From the NCBI GenBank assembly GCA_964247055.1, contig OZ176051.1:7192001-7256000 (forward strand): a DNA stretch of 64,000 bases, written 5' to 3'. Below, one piece after another: positions 1-12,478 of the stretch. The number at the start of each line of letters is the position of its first letter. The first letter of the stretch is position 1. The notes under the pieces are model-generated. The model saw only the letters and a list, made by a program, of their open reading frames with translations. It did no database searches and was not told the origin of the DNA. This DNA is from Paragordius varius. Lineage: Eukaryota; Nematomorpha. The translations under genes and the position numbers were made by a program.

Positions 1-1842
1 TGTGTAAATATGACCATTTAATTGCTATATAACTAAGCTGCTTAAGTTATGGAGCTTTGAATCATTCGAATCATTATATATTGCTAATGTATTTAATAGG
101 AGTTTTTGAAAAAAACGTTCTTCATAAAAGAGATTGCCATGCATCATTATCTTTTACTGGCTTTACCACCACGTTACCTTTTAGGGAAATTTTGAAACCC
201 TATATCGATTTTAAATTTGAATATCAAAGTATTTTAGAAATAGGGCCCATTTTATATACATGGATTGTCAAGTTTTTTAGGCCTATGATTCAATAAAATT
301 AAATCAAAATAATAATAAAATTAAAAAAAAATCATATTAAACTTAAACTCTTTCACCGTCATTTTTAGGATTTCGCTAATGCACAGGCAAATAAATTTAT
401 AATATAGTAAGAAATGAAAATAATATAAAACTTTCATATTACATTTTAGTAAGAAATTTTAAATTAATTTTAAATCAGCTATTTGTGATTGGGTTTCGGA
501 ACTTTTCAATTTGGACCTAGGAAATATCGTAAAATGTAAGTTTTTTATAAAATAAACTCAATTTTCTATAACTTGTTTAACCAAACAACTATTAAAAATG
601 TAGGTTTTAAATGTTAAAGTTTTGAAAATTAAAAATAATCAAACAATTAAAAGGTAATGTAGTGAAACCACCCTTATATAAAAAATACAGATAATAAATT
701 ATTATGTTTTTAAAAATTTATAGCTAAAGTAATACTGAAATCACCAATAAATTTTAATTAAAACACACTGGTAAATTTTTTGGATGTTATTATGGGCATT
801 TCATCGAATAGTCTTTACAAATAAATACCAATTATATTATTTTTAGGTCTAATTTGCAAAACTAGATGCAATTTCTCACATATATCATAAATATTATTGA
901 TCAATAAAAATTATATTAATTAGAACATTAGCCTAAAGACTTTTTTCCCTATGTCTAATTAAAATTTATCATTTAGTTTGTTTTGCATGTTGTTCTTACC
1001 AATAAATTGTACAAATCCCAATACAAATATTAATTTGTCATAAAACAGACTTGTTAGAGGAAATTGTAAGGATTTTTTGGATATTCCACTACTTTTAAAT
1101 CCTATTTTGCATAAATTATAGATTTAATAATTCCTAATCATGTGAGAATCCAAAATAAAACAGTATAAATTTTTTTACACTCATAAACCAGATGACAAAA
1201 AAATGCAAAAATAAAAAACAATATTTTTGGTTTTATTTTGATATAGAAGTTTATTTTACTGTAAATAATTAAAAAAATTTATTTTAATATAGTTTCATTA
1301 AATTTATTTTGTCATTTAAGTGTGATAAAAGAAAAATATCATCTTTTGACCTGAAATTTCTTGACCCAAACTATATGATTTTAGGATATTTATATATTGA
1401 AAATATCTCCTAAGATGATAATAAACCATAATATTTCAAATTTTATCATTATTTTTTGAATTATCCTTAATTATCCTAAATTTTCACTTTTTGCCCAATT
1501 TCGATTTTCTCTCAATATCTCAAAAACTAGGTTGTCAACAAATAAAAATTTTTGCGGATGAATACGCTGGTCATAAGCTATCTCATGAAAAAAAAATTTT
1601 TCGTTTCAAACATATTTTCATTGAATCCTAATCTATGAATAATTTTTCAGAATGCTTTTTAAAAAAATTTAAAAACTTTTAAAAGAGAATATTTCAAGAT
1701 ATTCTAGGAATCTTCACACAAAATATAAAATTTAATTTTTTCGAAACAGAAAATATTAAAAAATTTATATCTCAAAACAGTGATATTCCATATACTTTTT
1801 TTGTAATTCAATATTTATGCCCAGGTTTAATTGAAGATCATT
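1..1842. other. No gene recognised; AT-rich flank downstream of the fibrinogen-domain gene
   Basis: I read both strands and found only short chance frames. The longest, on the plus strand at 57-296, lacks a normal start and resembles nothing I know. No repeat copy was recognised until the single family-1 MITE arm near 1843. Confidence 0.5.
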
Positions 1843-1910
1843 TACAGTGAAAAGTGAAATTATAAGCGGACAAAACGATGTAAAAATATAAAAATATTTT
1901 TTTTAGAATA
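1843..1910. repeat. Single arm of a family-1 MITE in the 3' UTR of the fibrinogen-domain gene
   Basis: The sequence acagtgaaaagtgaaattat followed by gcggacaaaacg matches one terminal arm of the palindromic MITE that recurs in the introns upstream. The second arm is missing here. It begins about 20 nt past the gene's stop codon, so it probably forms part of the 3' UTR or lies just beyond the cleavage site. Confidence 0.55.
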
Positions 1911-1918
1911 AAAAAACA

Positions 1919-1924
1919 TTTATT
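1919..1924 (-). terminator. Candidate poly(A) signal AATAAA of the fibrinogen-domain gene
   Basis: AATAAA is read on the minus strand 8 nt after the TAG stop at 1934-1932. In such AT-rich DNA the hexamer is common, so this is only the nearest candidate. Confidence 0.3.
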
Positions 1925-1931
1925 GAATCAA

Positions 1932-4900
1932 CTACAAAAAAGAAGAAGACGTATAATACGTAACATAGTAAGGTCTAATTTTCATAACGGATCTTTCAAT
2001 CTTAATCCATTCTTGAGTTCGCGAATCAAACCAAGTAAGTCCAATATCCCAGCGCCCATTGAGATTGCATTTTTGGCAATGAGAATACCACCAACCTCCT
2101 GAATAATATTTAGCACAATCAACCGAACTAGCATCTTGATCGCTGAGAAAAAAAGTTATTTAAAAAAGTACAGTAAAAATTTAAATTATGCAGCGAACAC
2201 AAAACATGTAATAATAATAAATTTAAACGGATAAAACAATCTAGACCATATTCACTAGAAATGTAAATTGGTAACACTCTCAAATATAGAGCAAAATTAT
2301 AATTATACGGACAGTAAAAATAAACCATATTTTTTCTCAATAAACCGCTGTGCTTTTTTACTTAATTATTTACGTGAAATAGAATGCAGATTACCATAAT
2401 TTATATGTATTTTAAATTGTAATTAATTATTTTATATGGAAGGTTAAAAAAATATGGTTGTCTTATGAATAAAAATATTTGTCTTTATGGTCTTACGTTT
2501 TGTCTCAATTTTTACGGTACATAAAACATACAATAAAAACAAAATTATAAGGATAAATTTTTTCTAAAAAGCCCATATTTTTAACTCTTGTTCGCAGAGG
2601 ACTAGATATGTAAATTGGTAAACACTTTCAAAATATATTCAACCATTGTAAAAATAAAAGACAAGAATCAAAAAATGTAATTTGCTTGTTTCTCTTTTAC
2701 TTTTTTATTTTGTGTTTAACATTTTAATTTATACTGTTAACACCTAATAAGAAACCTACTCTAACAAAGTATGTTTCTGTTAAAAAAAATTCCACGCTAA
2801 TAAATACGTATTTATACTTTTCTTTAATAAGCTTCTTTGAACAGCCTTTCCTTGAAAAACTCAATTCAATTAATATTTGGAGATTAATATTTTATTGTTT
2901 ACCGATCTATGGTGCTAAATCGAAATCCGTTGTGATTCTCCATCAAACAATCCGAAATATAAATGATATCGCTATCATTTCTAATTTTCGAATAATATTT
3001 TTTTTGTAGACTTGAGCTAGAAATGTTTTCATTAACTTTAAAATCACTGTCCCGTTTCATTATATTATTGCTTTCTACATTATTTTCCACCTTTATGTAT
3101 GGTGCAACAGAGGAATTTATATTTTTGTCAAATTTTGTTGTAACATTTTTATCGAACAAGTAATTATCATCTATTTTAGATGTTGAATTGAACATGAGGG
3201 GATTATTATTGGATTTCTGCTGTAGAAAAGCTGTTAAATGTAATGCATAACCCTGATACTCTGAACCAATTTTAAAATCCATGTATTCAGCTCTTAGGTG
3301 TGATGATGAGGCATCCCACATATCTATCCTTAGAAAATAATATTTTTTCTTGCTAATGACTTTTTGTGTTTGAGAACCCTTGACTGAGTCTTTTAGATTG
3401 GCAAATTTCGTTCTCTTCCCAAGCGTTTCAGGAAAAATCAATTCATTAGCTTGATCGCGTGTTATTTGATGTATTATGTCATTGCCTAACCAAAAGTCGC
3501 CTAAAATTTAAGATAATAACAGCCATAAAATACCCACTACACCTAAATCAAAAATAAAATACACAGTAAAAATGAAATTACACGGACAAAAAGTTATTAC
3601 ATAAAGATAAATATATTTTTTTCAAAAGACAACAATACTTAACTATTCATATATAAATAATAAAATTACAATCGAAAAGTATGTGAATGATTGTGTTACC
3701 CAATATACATATCTATTTCGTACTTTGCAATTTACAATGAGTTATTATATTAAAAATATGATTTAAAAAAGATTTGTTTTTTTGTCCGTATAATTCCAAT
3801 TTTTACCTATATACTCATTAGATTAACTTTAAAAACTGTGAATAAAATTTAGTAAAAAAATATGGGAAATACCATTCAAATTTCCAAAACCATTTTTATA
3901 ATCCTTCCATGTTCGTGTAAAATTAGTGTCTCCTTTCGTTCTACGCTGAATGACAGTCCAACCTCCAATCTTTGGTATTGTGATTTCGGGTTCAAAATTT
4001 TTGTCCGTGCTGCTCTCTTTGAAGTTTTTATAGAGATTCTGCTTTTTTAGGGAATTCCGAATTGTATCTGTATTGTGTATGTCTTCCATATCGCAATAAA
4101 CCTAATATTGGTGATATAAATAAGGAAAATATACCATTTATAATTCAAATTAAGCCTTGAACAATTCAAATTCACCCTAAAAATAAATCATGTGTTTTCG
4201 GGCAGCTAATATAACTCCATATTAATAGGAAATATATTCTCATAGCATAGTATATTATTTTTTCAGTATTATAAAAAATTTTAACGTAATTTCCTTTTAA
4301 AAAAAATATAAAATAATATACGTAATTTTTAATCTTACACACATATAATTTATGGTGAATTTGAAATGTTTAAGGGTGAATTTAAATTGTTCTTGAGTGA
4401 ATTTGAATTGTTCAAGGGTGAATTTGAATTGCTCAAGGGTATTTGAACGGTAAATGGTATTTGATGGAACAATATTAATAATATCGGAAAAATTACATTA
4501 ATACACGACCCAAATTTACAATTGTTAGGTATATATTTGTTATTTATATTAACCAGTTTAAAAGTTAAATATTTTCATTATTAAACTTAAATATTTTAAT
4601 CCACTTTTATTAATTATATTCGAATATTGTTGTTGTTTTACGTATAATTTACATTTTAATTATTTAAAATATAATTATTACATCAAACACATTATTAATC
4701 AATATCAGTCCAAGATATTTGATAATAAAACATTGAAATTATATATAGTTATAATGTATATTACTTGAACAAAATGGGATTGTATTGTGTCTGTTAAATT
4801 TATTCTGTAGTTAGTATCAGCTGATACGGCAGAAGGATTAATTAAATATAGACCAGATTTATATTCAGCAATCTTATAATTCCAATCCATTGTACAATCT

Positions 4901-7900
4901 AGAAAAATATGTGAAATATATATGGATATTTTGCATTGGATTTTATTGAAAAACTAAATCTTAAATACAGAAACTCATTAATAATTAAAGTCCAACCCGT
5001 CGAATGCTGTAAATTTATATATCTATATATTTGTGCTAATACTAGAGTGACCGTCGCTCTGAGATTAGACAAAGTTGTATATCAAGAGCATTAGAAACTA
5101 AATAATACAAATATTTTCAGGCTTCGCGAAGATAAACTTAGAGGAAAATTTAATAGGTGTGCTCTCGCCCATAAAAGATGAATGTAAACCATTTTCAAAA
5201 TTTAATGGATCATATTCTTTGGAAAATTGTTAATATTTGATCAAAATATCTCTTTGTTCAGCGAGTAAGGATTGAACTTAGGGGCTAATTTCAAAAAGCG
5301 CTATTACTCTCAACGCAATTTCGAAAAATCAAAAATATGATCATAAATCAGAGGCCTAAACAATATCCGGAAATGTGCTTTCAAAATATTAATTTAAAGG
5401 CTCTTTTGGAACTGATAGACAAATTCAAAAAAGTCGCTCATTGACCATCGGTGTAATTAGGAAAGTAAAAAAGTCAATTATTTATTCTGAATAGGGCGTC
5501 CACATTTTCTCGAAATTTGCTTTTTAAAGACACTAAATTTTTTTAAAAACCCATTATGTTTTCACGGGGGCTAAACTTAAAGATTTTACAGTAAAAATGA
5601 AATTATACGCACAAAATGTAAAAATATAAAGACAAATATTTTTTTAAACGAAAACCATATAAATCTTGATTTTTAAAATTGGTATGATTGTTAAAAATTG
5701 CAGTGTATGGATTTAAGATGTATATTGGTAACACAATCAATCATATATTTTATAATAATTGTAAAAAATGTTTTTTATATAAAAAATTAAGGTTTAAAAA
5801 GTATATTCTTTTAGAAAAAAAATATTTGTCTTTATATTTTTACGTTTGCCCATAGTATAATTTCAATTTTTACTGTAAAAACCGGATCAGTCACTCTCTG
5901 GGCTTTCATGAATAAACTTCTACTTTAGAATTTTAATGGGCCTACAAGTTTTCCAAAAAAATTCTAGATTATATAGAGGTCTTTAATTATAATTTTTTAA
6001 CGAAAAAATTAATATTGCAATATTTTGTTTTGTAATGATGTCACACACATGTAAAGTAAGATGATTTTAACGAAGCAGTTCTAGACACACGAGAGGCATT
6101 TAAAAATTCCATAAGTTCTGAATCAAGATTTTAAGCATAAAAAATTATACCATGTGGTAAAGTTTGACTCATTTTATCCATGTCACCTTTCAAAGAGTCA
6201 TAGAGGGCCGATAATTCATGCAAGCGTTCGTTTTTAAGGACAAGGAATTGATTTTTCAGTATCAACAATACTTTCTAAAAGCGTTGGGAAAATAAAAATA
6301 TGGTAAAAACTAAAATTATACGGACGGTCAAAACCTAAAATCTAAAGACAAATGTTTTTAGTTTCAAACGCTGTGTATTCTAAAGTTATTTTTTCCATAT
6401 ATAACTCATTGTTTTGCCGAGTGCAAAATAGAGATATATATTGGTAGCACAATCTATTATTATTGTAATTACAGTATGAGTAAGTATATATTGCTAGAAA
6501 GTGATTAATTATAGCCAAATAGCCTATTCAGCAGCAAAGAGAATTATTATTGGCTAATAATGTTAAAAAAGGGAAAAAAACTATAAACCAATTATACCGC
6601 CCTTTGTGTGCGTTATTTGACAATAATTAACTTTCTAGCAATGTTTACTTACTCATATTGCATATATTTTATATAGGTAAAATTATTAAAAATATACATT
6701 TGTCTTTTGAGAAAAAATTTTGTTTTTATATTTTATTTTTGTCTGTTTTTTTATATAAAAAAATGATATAATAAAAATCGGTTGCTACATACTACTATAT
6801 TATAAAGAAATAAAATTACACATTTACTTTGATATTTTGATATTCCAATTTGTTTGTAGTATCTTGCAATGATACAGTCAATTTGTGAATTCTAAATCCA
6901 AGAATATAGATTTAACCCAAATAAACTGGGCTGCATTAAAATTTAAGTAAAAACGGGTTATAAGCGCTAAAATAGTTGAAACAAAGTTTTCTTGAACTTT
7001 TTCAAAAACTTGAACCAAACTTCGACTTCCCAATTTTATTTTAATCAAAACGCTTCAAATCATCCCGTTTTGCAGTAAAAAGAAGTACTATACAGAAAAA
7101 AATGTTAAAACTAAAAGGCATATAATGACATATTTTTTGCAAAAAACAACCATATTTTTTTAAGGTTTAATTTTTTAATAATTTATCGTTTGGTGTTGCA
7201 AAAAAGGAATAGGGAAGTTTATTGGTAACTTACTTATTTATATATTATTAATATGTAATTATACCATTAATTCACCCTTAAACAGTAAAAATATAAAATA
7301 TATGGTTGCGTTTTCAAAAAACAAATTCGTCTTTTACGTTTTTTCCGTATAATTTCATTTTTTACTGTATAGTTATGTAGATAGAAATTTTGAAGTATGC
7401 GTTTTAGTTTTTTCATTTTGTTTGTATAATATTTCATTTTTTACTCTATAATCACTCAAGATGATCAATTATAATGTTTGAGAAAAAATAACGCTTGCTT
7501 TCTATGCTAGAGTGCGCATTTAAACATAAAGATATGGTACTTTTTATGCACGGAATCTAATTCCATAGTGTGGTTCATAATTTTGATTTCGTGATTCAAC
7601 AAATCAATTTTGGTTTGAAGTTCGCGCCCATTATTTTGACAGGATAGATGGGACAGCGCAGTTAATTCTGATTGCTGATTTTTTATATTTTGACTCACTT
7701 CGGCAAGTTTGACATCAAGCACTGAAACATTCTGAGAAATCTAATTGATACAAACATTATACCAATGCTATATAAAACATATTACATTAAATCATAAATC
7801 AAGGGCTTTTTATACAGTAAATTTATGCACAGAAAGGCGAAAATTCAAGGACAAATATTTTTATAAAATACAACCATATGTTTTTAAATATATGTCATCA

Positions 7901-10900
7901 TTTTGCAAAATAGTGATATGTTAACAAACTCAATTAAACAGTATTGAAATTATACACAAGACTAAAGGTAAAAATTTAAGGATAAATATTTTTAAAAGAT
8001 AACAATACTTTTTTAAGTCTCAATGTTCCTTTATAAAAACTATTAAAATTCAATTATATGAAAAATATAGTTGATTGTACCAATTTACATTGCTATTTCA
8101 TAATTTGCAGTTAAAACAATGAGTCATATAGATAAAAAATCAAGTTTAAAAATACATAGCGGTCTTTGGAAAAAAAACTTTTGTTTAATGTATAAAATAC
8201 TTTGTCGGTATAATTTTAAATTTACTGCTCACTTAAAAAAACAATTTACCCTTAAATGACTCATGGTAATATCCTTAAGTTCTTCCCGTTGGACATCTAA
8301 TGTTTGTTGATGTTGGATATCAGTGAAAAGTGATTGCTTCAAGGATTCTTCTATGATTGGTATTTTGGCATTAAATTTGCTAACAAATGAACTCAAGCTC
8401 TGATTGATTTGAGAAATTCTACGGTCTAAATACTCCACCTATTATTAGTTAGAGAGAGATTATATGGTATGGATTTTATTTTCACAAAAAATAATATGTC
8501 ATATAATTGAAATACAGAAAGAAGAAAATTTACAGTAAAAACTGATATACGGACAAAATGTAAAAATATTAAGACAAATATTTTAATTAAAAGATAAACC
8601 TATTTTTTAAATCTTGATTTATTTCAATATAACTCATTGTTATTAATGGCAAAATGTGAAATAGAGATGTATATTACCAAACAAATTATTTATTTTACAA
8701 TTGTAACTATGTAATGAGAAAAATGGAAGTTTTAAAAAGTATGGTTGTTTTTTAGATAAAAATATTTGTCTTTATAATTTTTTGTCCGTATAATTTTAAT
8801 CTTTACGGTAAATATAAGGACATAATTTTTGCAAAATTCATTTTTTTCAAATAAATTTTAAGATATTCCATTTATTTTTAAATGAAAACTATTGCAATCA
8901 CAAAAATTGAATACGAATAAAACGTAAAAATATAAACGCAAATATTTTTTTAAAAGACAACCATATACTCTTTCAAACCATATTTTCCTCTATAAGCTAT
9001 TTAAATACGATTGTAAAATATCAACTTGGTTGTTTTAATATGTATTTCTATTTCACAATTTGCAATATTAAATAATGAGTTATATTCAAAAAAATCACAT
9101 TTAAATAGTATGATTGTGTTTTAGAAAAAAAATATTTGTCATTATATTTTTAACTTTTGTTTCTTCTAATTTCAACTTTTACTGTACATATTTTATGATT
9201 CAAATTATATATGATTTACGAAAAAGTTAGGTTTTTATAAAAGTAGAGTTTTTATCTTTTGTGAACTAAGTATATTATAAATACGCATCTTGAAATTTTA
9301 TTTGTCTATAATTTCAATATTTTAGCTTAAAATAGAAGAGCTCACTTTGGTATCCAAATCAATTTTTTCAATCAACGAAAGATCATGCAATAAAGCTTGC
9401 TGATAAGTTAAATTTCCCACATAATATTCAATAGCCGATAATTTTTTATTGAATGCCACAGATGTGTTTAGTAACGGTTTTATGTACATTAACAAGGGTT
9501 GGTTATTTGAATCTGAAAAATATATAAAATTATAAAACATTTTTCATTATATATACTACGATTTATACTTTAAATTCACCCATGAACAATTCAAATTCCG
9601 TAAACAATTCAAAATTACCCTTGAACAATTTACCCTTAAACAAATCACCCACCCTTAAAATTCAAATTCTAAATTTAAATTATGTTTTTTCGGGCTAATA
9701 AAACTCATCATTAATATAATTATTTCTTAATAGCATAATTTATTATTTTTTCAGTATTATGTTAATTTTATAAAATGATATTATATTAAATTACAAATTT
9801 AGAAAGAATTTGAATTATTCAAGAATGAGTGAATTTGAATTGTTCAAGGGTTAATTTGGATTGTTCAAATACGAATTTGAATGGTTCAAAGGTAAATTTG
9901 AAGTGTAAATGGTATATTTTGATAAAATTAATAATTAGTAAGTTTTACCATTTGAAAAAGCATTGATTCCAAGCACCGTCTCTAACCGCTGAATTCGTGA
10001 TCTTTGATCATCTAATTCTTTTAGCAAAATCTATGTGAATAAAAGGTTTTATAATACAGTAAAAATATACGGATAAAACGTAAAAATATAAAGACAAATT
10101 TTTTCTAAAAGACAACCATACTTTTTTAATTAAATTATCTTATTAAAACGTTTAATACAATCCTAAAATACATATTGTTTTACTAATATATATCTCTATT
10201 TTATATTTAGCAATTTTAAATAATGTGTTATATAAAGGATTAAAGTTTGGTTTTATTTTGGAAAAAAATATTTTTCCTTATATTTTCACGTTGCGTCCAT
10301 TTTGACTTTTATATTTTAAACACGTTTGTAAAAATTGGAGGTTGCAAAATAGAATAATTTAATCTTTCACTGGGTTGTATATAAAATTTTTATTAGGAAA
10401 GCATTTATGATCTGACAGTGGTGTATGACTATTTGAATTGTGCATACAGTAAAAAATAAAATTATACGGACAAAACGCAAAAATAAAAAAATATTTTTTT
10501 CTCCTGATTTTTTTGATTATAACTCATTGTTTTAAACTGCAAAGTATAAAATCGAGATGTATATAGGTAACACATTATGTATTTTACGATTGTAATTAAA
10601 TGATTTTAATAGGATAAATTAAAATTCAAAAAAAGAAGGTTATCTTTTGAAAAAAATAGCTATCTTATTTTAAAGTTTTGTTCTAAATTTCAATTTTTAC
10701 TGTATATGTTAATATTTGCACAATAAAATTAGTTTTGTAAACGCAATTATTTGCAATAATATGAATTCTATTATTATCAGGCTACAGTTTTCGAAATTCT
10801 AAGCAAAAAATAGGATATATACTTTATTTAATTGTGATTTTATATATTGATCGTCCCTAGGTGATTTCGATTCCTCACTTCTAAAACTATTGATGGTAAC

Positions 10901-11737
10901 ATTGGTAACAAATTCAGTATTATTCTGCGGTCCTGTTTTAGGAATAATTTTTGAACGATTTGAAATGTCAACAACATTTTCATTTTGCTTATATACATTG
11001 TTTGTGGTTATTTGAAATTTTTTTATGTTGTGATGTCTTATGCCGCTAAAATTTTTCTGTTGCCCAATTTTGCCTTCTTCGTAAGAACATGTTTTATGTA
11101 GATGACAATTTTTAGATGACATATTTGCGGTTTTTAAAGGATTTTTGTCATTTTTTGGATTTCCTAATATAATATTAGTGCGATTTGAAATATCAACTTT
11201 AGTATAGTTATTTGGCTCCAATTTCGATTTTAAAAGTAATGTTGTATTTATGGGTCTTGGAATAATTTGCAGATTAATAGTTCTATTTTTCCCCTGCAAA
11301 GATTTATTCTGAGGAATTGATTGCGGAATTGAATAACTTTTATTGTAGGTATTGTGGGTTTTAGGGAAAAGGGTTGATTTGTCAAATAAACCTTGATTTT
11401 TTCTGCGGTTTTCTAAGATAGTTTTGTCTGAATTTATACTATTGTTTTCGTTGATATTATTCACATGCGTTTCATTAGACATTCCAATAAGTATCAGAGA
11501 TGTTTTAATTTGAGGTTCTAATTTAACAAAAGATTCATTAAGTACTGAAAATAATTTAATTCTATTTTTTGGTAAAATTGATTGCACTGAAGTCGTTTCA
11601 GACATGTTTCCATCTAAATTCCGAAAATCATAAATATTAGTCGAATTTTCAATATATCGAATAATTGCAAAGGTAGGCTTAATTAAAATTAGGAAAAATA
11701 AAATTAAAATTGAATTTGAAATATCCATATCTTTCAA
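1932..11737 (-). CDS. Secreted coiled-coil protein with C-terminal fibrinogen-like (FReD) domain, angiopoietin/scabrous-like architecture
   Basis: Exons on the minus strand: 11737-10823, 10030-9949, 9512-9346, 8438-8250, 7740-7541, 6891-6828, 6274-6151, 4898-4765, 4101-3873, 3500-2903, 2142-1932. All junctions are GT-AG and phase-compatible; they total 2,913 nt (970 residues plus TAG). Residues 1-24 are a signal peptide (SILILFFLILIKPTFA). Residues 25-305 are an Asn/Ser-rich stretch with many N-X-S/T sites. Residues 306-580 (exons 2-7) are coiled-coil-like. From 581 comes the fibrinogen domain: DCTMDWNYK, SGLYLINP, VYCDM, GGWTVIQRR, FWLGND, YALHL, FRFSTIDRDQDA (calcium loop), DCA, GGWWYSHC, NLNG, MKIRP. 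The domain is about 390 residues against a usual 215 or so, because Asn/Lys-rich inserts lie before GGWTVIQRR and after YALHL. Such proteins are normally secreted oligomeric ligands or lectins. Family placement is firm; orthology to scabrous or angiopoietin is inference. Confidence 0.93.
2171..2517. mobile_element. Family-1 palindromic MITE, intron 10 of the fibrinogen-domain gene
   Basis: Left end is cagtaaaaatttaaattatg; right end reads gtcttacgttttgtctcaat then ttttacgg. The ends are inverted versions of each other and are preceded by TA. Internal sequence is rearranged, with an extra inner arm near 2290-2330. It lies about 28 nt upstream of the acceptor of exon 11. Confidence 0.75.
3564..3808. 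mobile_element. Family-1 palindromic MITE, intron 9
   Basis: Starts cagtaaaaatgaaattacac and ends ttgtccgtataattccaatt then tttta. The centre carries the family's motifs for the middle (gaaatagatatgtat read on the minus strand, and gttacc). It fills about two thirds of a 372-bp intron. Confidence 0.78.
4132..4460. mobile_element. Family-2 MITE (21-bp subterminal repeats), intron 8 of the fibrinogen-domain gene
   Basis: Ends are taccatttataattcaaatt and gaacggtaaatggta. Subterminal arrays of the unit gaacaattcaaattcaccct (left) and its reverse complement (right, about four units) flank a core with tttcgggcagctaatataac. The element ends about 30 nt from the splice acceptor of exon 9. Confidence 0.8.
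5589..5875. mobile_element. Family-1 palindromic MITE, intron 7
   Basis: Full-length copy from cagtaaaaatgaaattatac to tataatttcaatttttactg, bounded by TA on both sides. Arms contain taaaaatataaagacaaata and its complement. The centre reads atgtatattggtaacacaat. Confidence 0.82.
6301..6752. mobile_element. Family-1 MITE, intron 6, enlarged by a nested element
   Basis: The left arm aaaactaaaattatacggac and the central ttggtagcacaatctattat match the family. The right arm resumes after an insertion at about 6476-6656 and is decayed at its end. Without the MITE the intron would be about 100 bp. Confidence 0.7.
6476..6656. mobile_element. Small MITE nested inside a family-1 MITE
   Basis: About 181 bp with inverted ends atgagtaagtatatattgct / aatgtttacttactcat and inner arms ctagaaagtgattaatta / attaactttctag. 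It interrupts the middle of the family-1 copy, so it is the younger insertion. I saw no second copy in the window. Confidence 0.72.
7073..7367. mobile_element. Family-1 palindromic MITE, intron 5
   Basis: Runs from cagtaaaaagaagtactata to tccgtataatttcatttttt then actg. Arms carry the paired aaaaaacaaccatattt and aaatatatggttgcgtttt motifs. A second, separate right arm follows at 7398-7446. Confidence 0.75.
7398..7446. repeat. Isolated family-1 MITE arm, intron 5
   Basis: cgttttagttttttcatttt then gtttgtataatatttcattt and tttactct: a right-end arm without a partner, about 30 bp from the intact copy. Probably a deletion remnant of another insertion. Confidence 0.5.
7815..7930. repeat. Truncated family-1 MITE, intron 4
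   Basis: The left arm (cagtaaatttatgcacagaa, caaggacaaatatttttat) and part of the centre are present. The right arm is gone and a second copy starts directly after it. Confidence 0.6.
7939..8227. mobile_element. Family-1 palindromic MITE, intron 4
   Basis: From cagtattgaaattatacaca to tcggtataattttaaattta then ctg. The centre has gtaccaatttacattgctat. It ends 22 nt from the donor site of exon 4. Confidence 0.75.
8533..8818. mobile_element. Family-1 palindromic MITE, intron 3
   Basis: From cagtaaaaactgatatacgg to gtccgtataattttaatctt then tacgg. Both arms and the gaaatagagatgtatattac centre are present. Confidence 0.8.
8898..9184. mobile_element. Family-1 palindromic MITE, intron 3 (second copy)
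   Basis: The left end is degraded (cacaaaaattgaatacgaat); the right end ttctaatttcaacttttact is clear. Same size and centre as its neighbours, but in the opposite central orientation. Confidence 0.75.
9566..9914. mobile_element. Family-2 MITE, intron 2 of the fibrinogen-domain gene
   Basis: The left array has aattcacccatgaacaattc and related units. The core has ttttttcgggctaataaaac and tattattttttcagtattat. The right array has gaattgttcaagggttaatt and ends at gtaaatggta. Left terminus is eroded. Confidence 0.75.
10057..10310. mobile_element. Family-1 palindromic MITE, intron 1
   Basis: From cagtaaaaatatacggataa to cacgttgcgtccattttgac. The right terminus has lost its ACTG. It starts 27 nt upstream of the exon 2 acceptor (minus strand). 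Confidence 0.72.
10447..10702. mobile_element. Family-1 palindromic MITE, intron 1 (second copy)
   Basis: From cagtaaaaaataaaattata to ttctaaatttcaatttttac then tg, bounded by TA. The centre atgtataggtaacacattat is typical of the family. Confidence 0.8.
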
Positions 11738-12478
11738 ATATTTCTTAATTAAATAAAAACTTTCTGAAACTGTTTGTAAAAATAAGAAAGATGATTCTTA
11801 AACATAGATAATGTTAAATATTGAAAAATAAAAACATTCATTCTAAAAGCTTTTTTGATTTTATTATTATAGTTTTAGTTTATTTTGCTATCTGTACCCA
11901 TATCAATCACGTAATGTATGTTAAGATTTACATAATAAATTAATGTAAAAAAATATAAAATTAAAAATAAAAATTTAATTATCTATTTGGCGTCAGGCTA
12001 GATGTCCTCCTGGTAATATATTTATAATTATTATATATATACTTCAAATTTTCATTGGGTAAATATTTTTACATTTTTTGAAATAAAAATTATTTTTTTA
12101 TTTATAGAAACATTTGTGCTTCTTTTATAATGATTTAACCTTATGATATTTTGCAGATTCAACATTTCGGCAATAACTTTCCAATTACCATAAAATTACT
12201 TGTAAAAAAATTTTTTAAGAGTAATTCAACATTAAAGGAGATGTAATATAAAAAAAACATTTAAAAAAATTAAAAATAGAATATTTTTTGATCATGTATT
12301 AGATATTTATAAATAGATAATAAATTAAAGAAATACAGAAATACAGAAGTTTTAATAGATCTTCCCGGTATAAAAACAAAAAAATTATATTAGTATTTTT
12401 TATAAATAAGCCGCTTTAAGGACTTTGGCTCCTGTAGAAAAATTACATGTCTTCGAAGTAAATTGTCCCCTATAAAAT
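11738..12478. other. Upstream region of the fibrinogen-domain gene; no specific element seen
   Basis: The first ATG of the gene is at 11737 (minus), so this stretch should hold its 5' UTR and promoter. I see only AT-rich sequence, with no motif I would defend as a TATA box or initiator, and no ORF of note. Confidence 0.4.

Noticed and set aside
57-296. 79-codon plus-strand frame at the left edge
   Set aside because: Needs a non-ATG start, shows no known motif, and lacks convincing splice sites.
3501-3872. Idea that family-1 MITEs created the introns (introner-type origin)
   Set aside because: Element ends do not coincide with splice sites; 20-60 nt of other sequence remain on each side, so insertion into existing introns is simpler.
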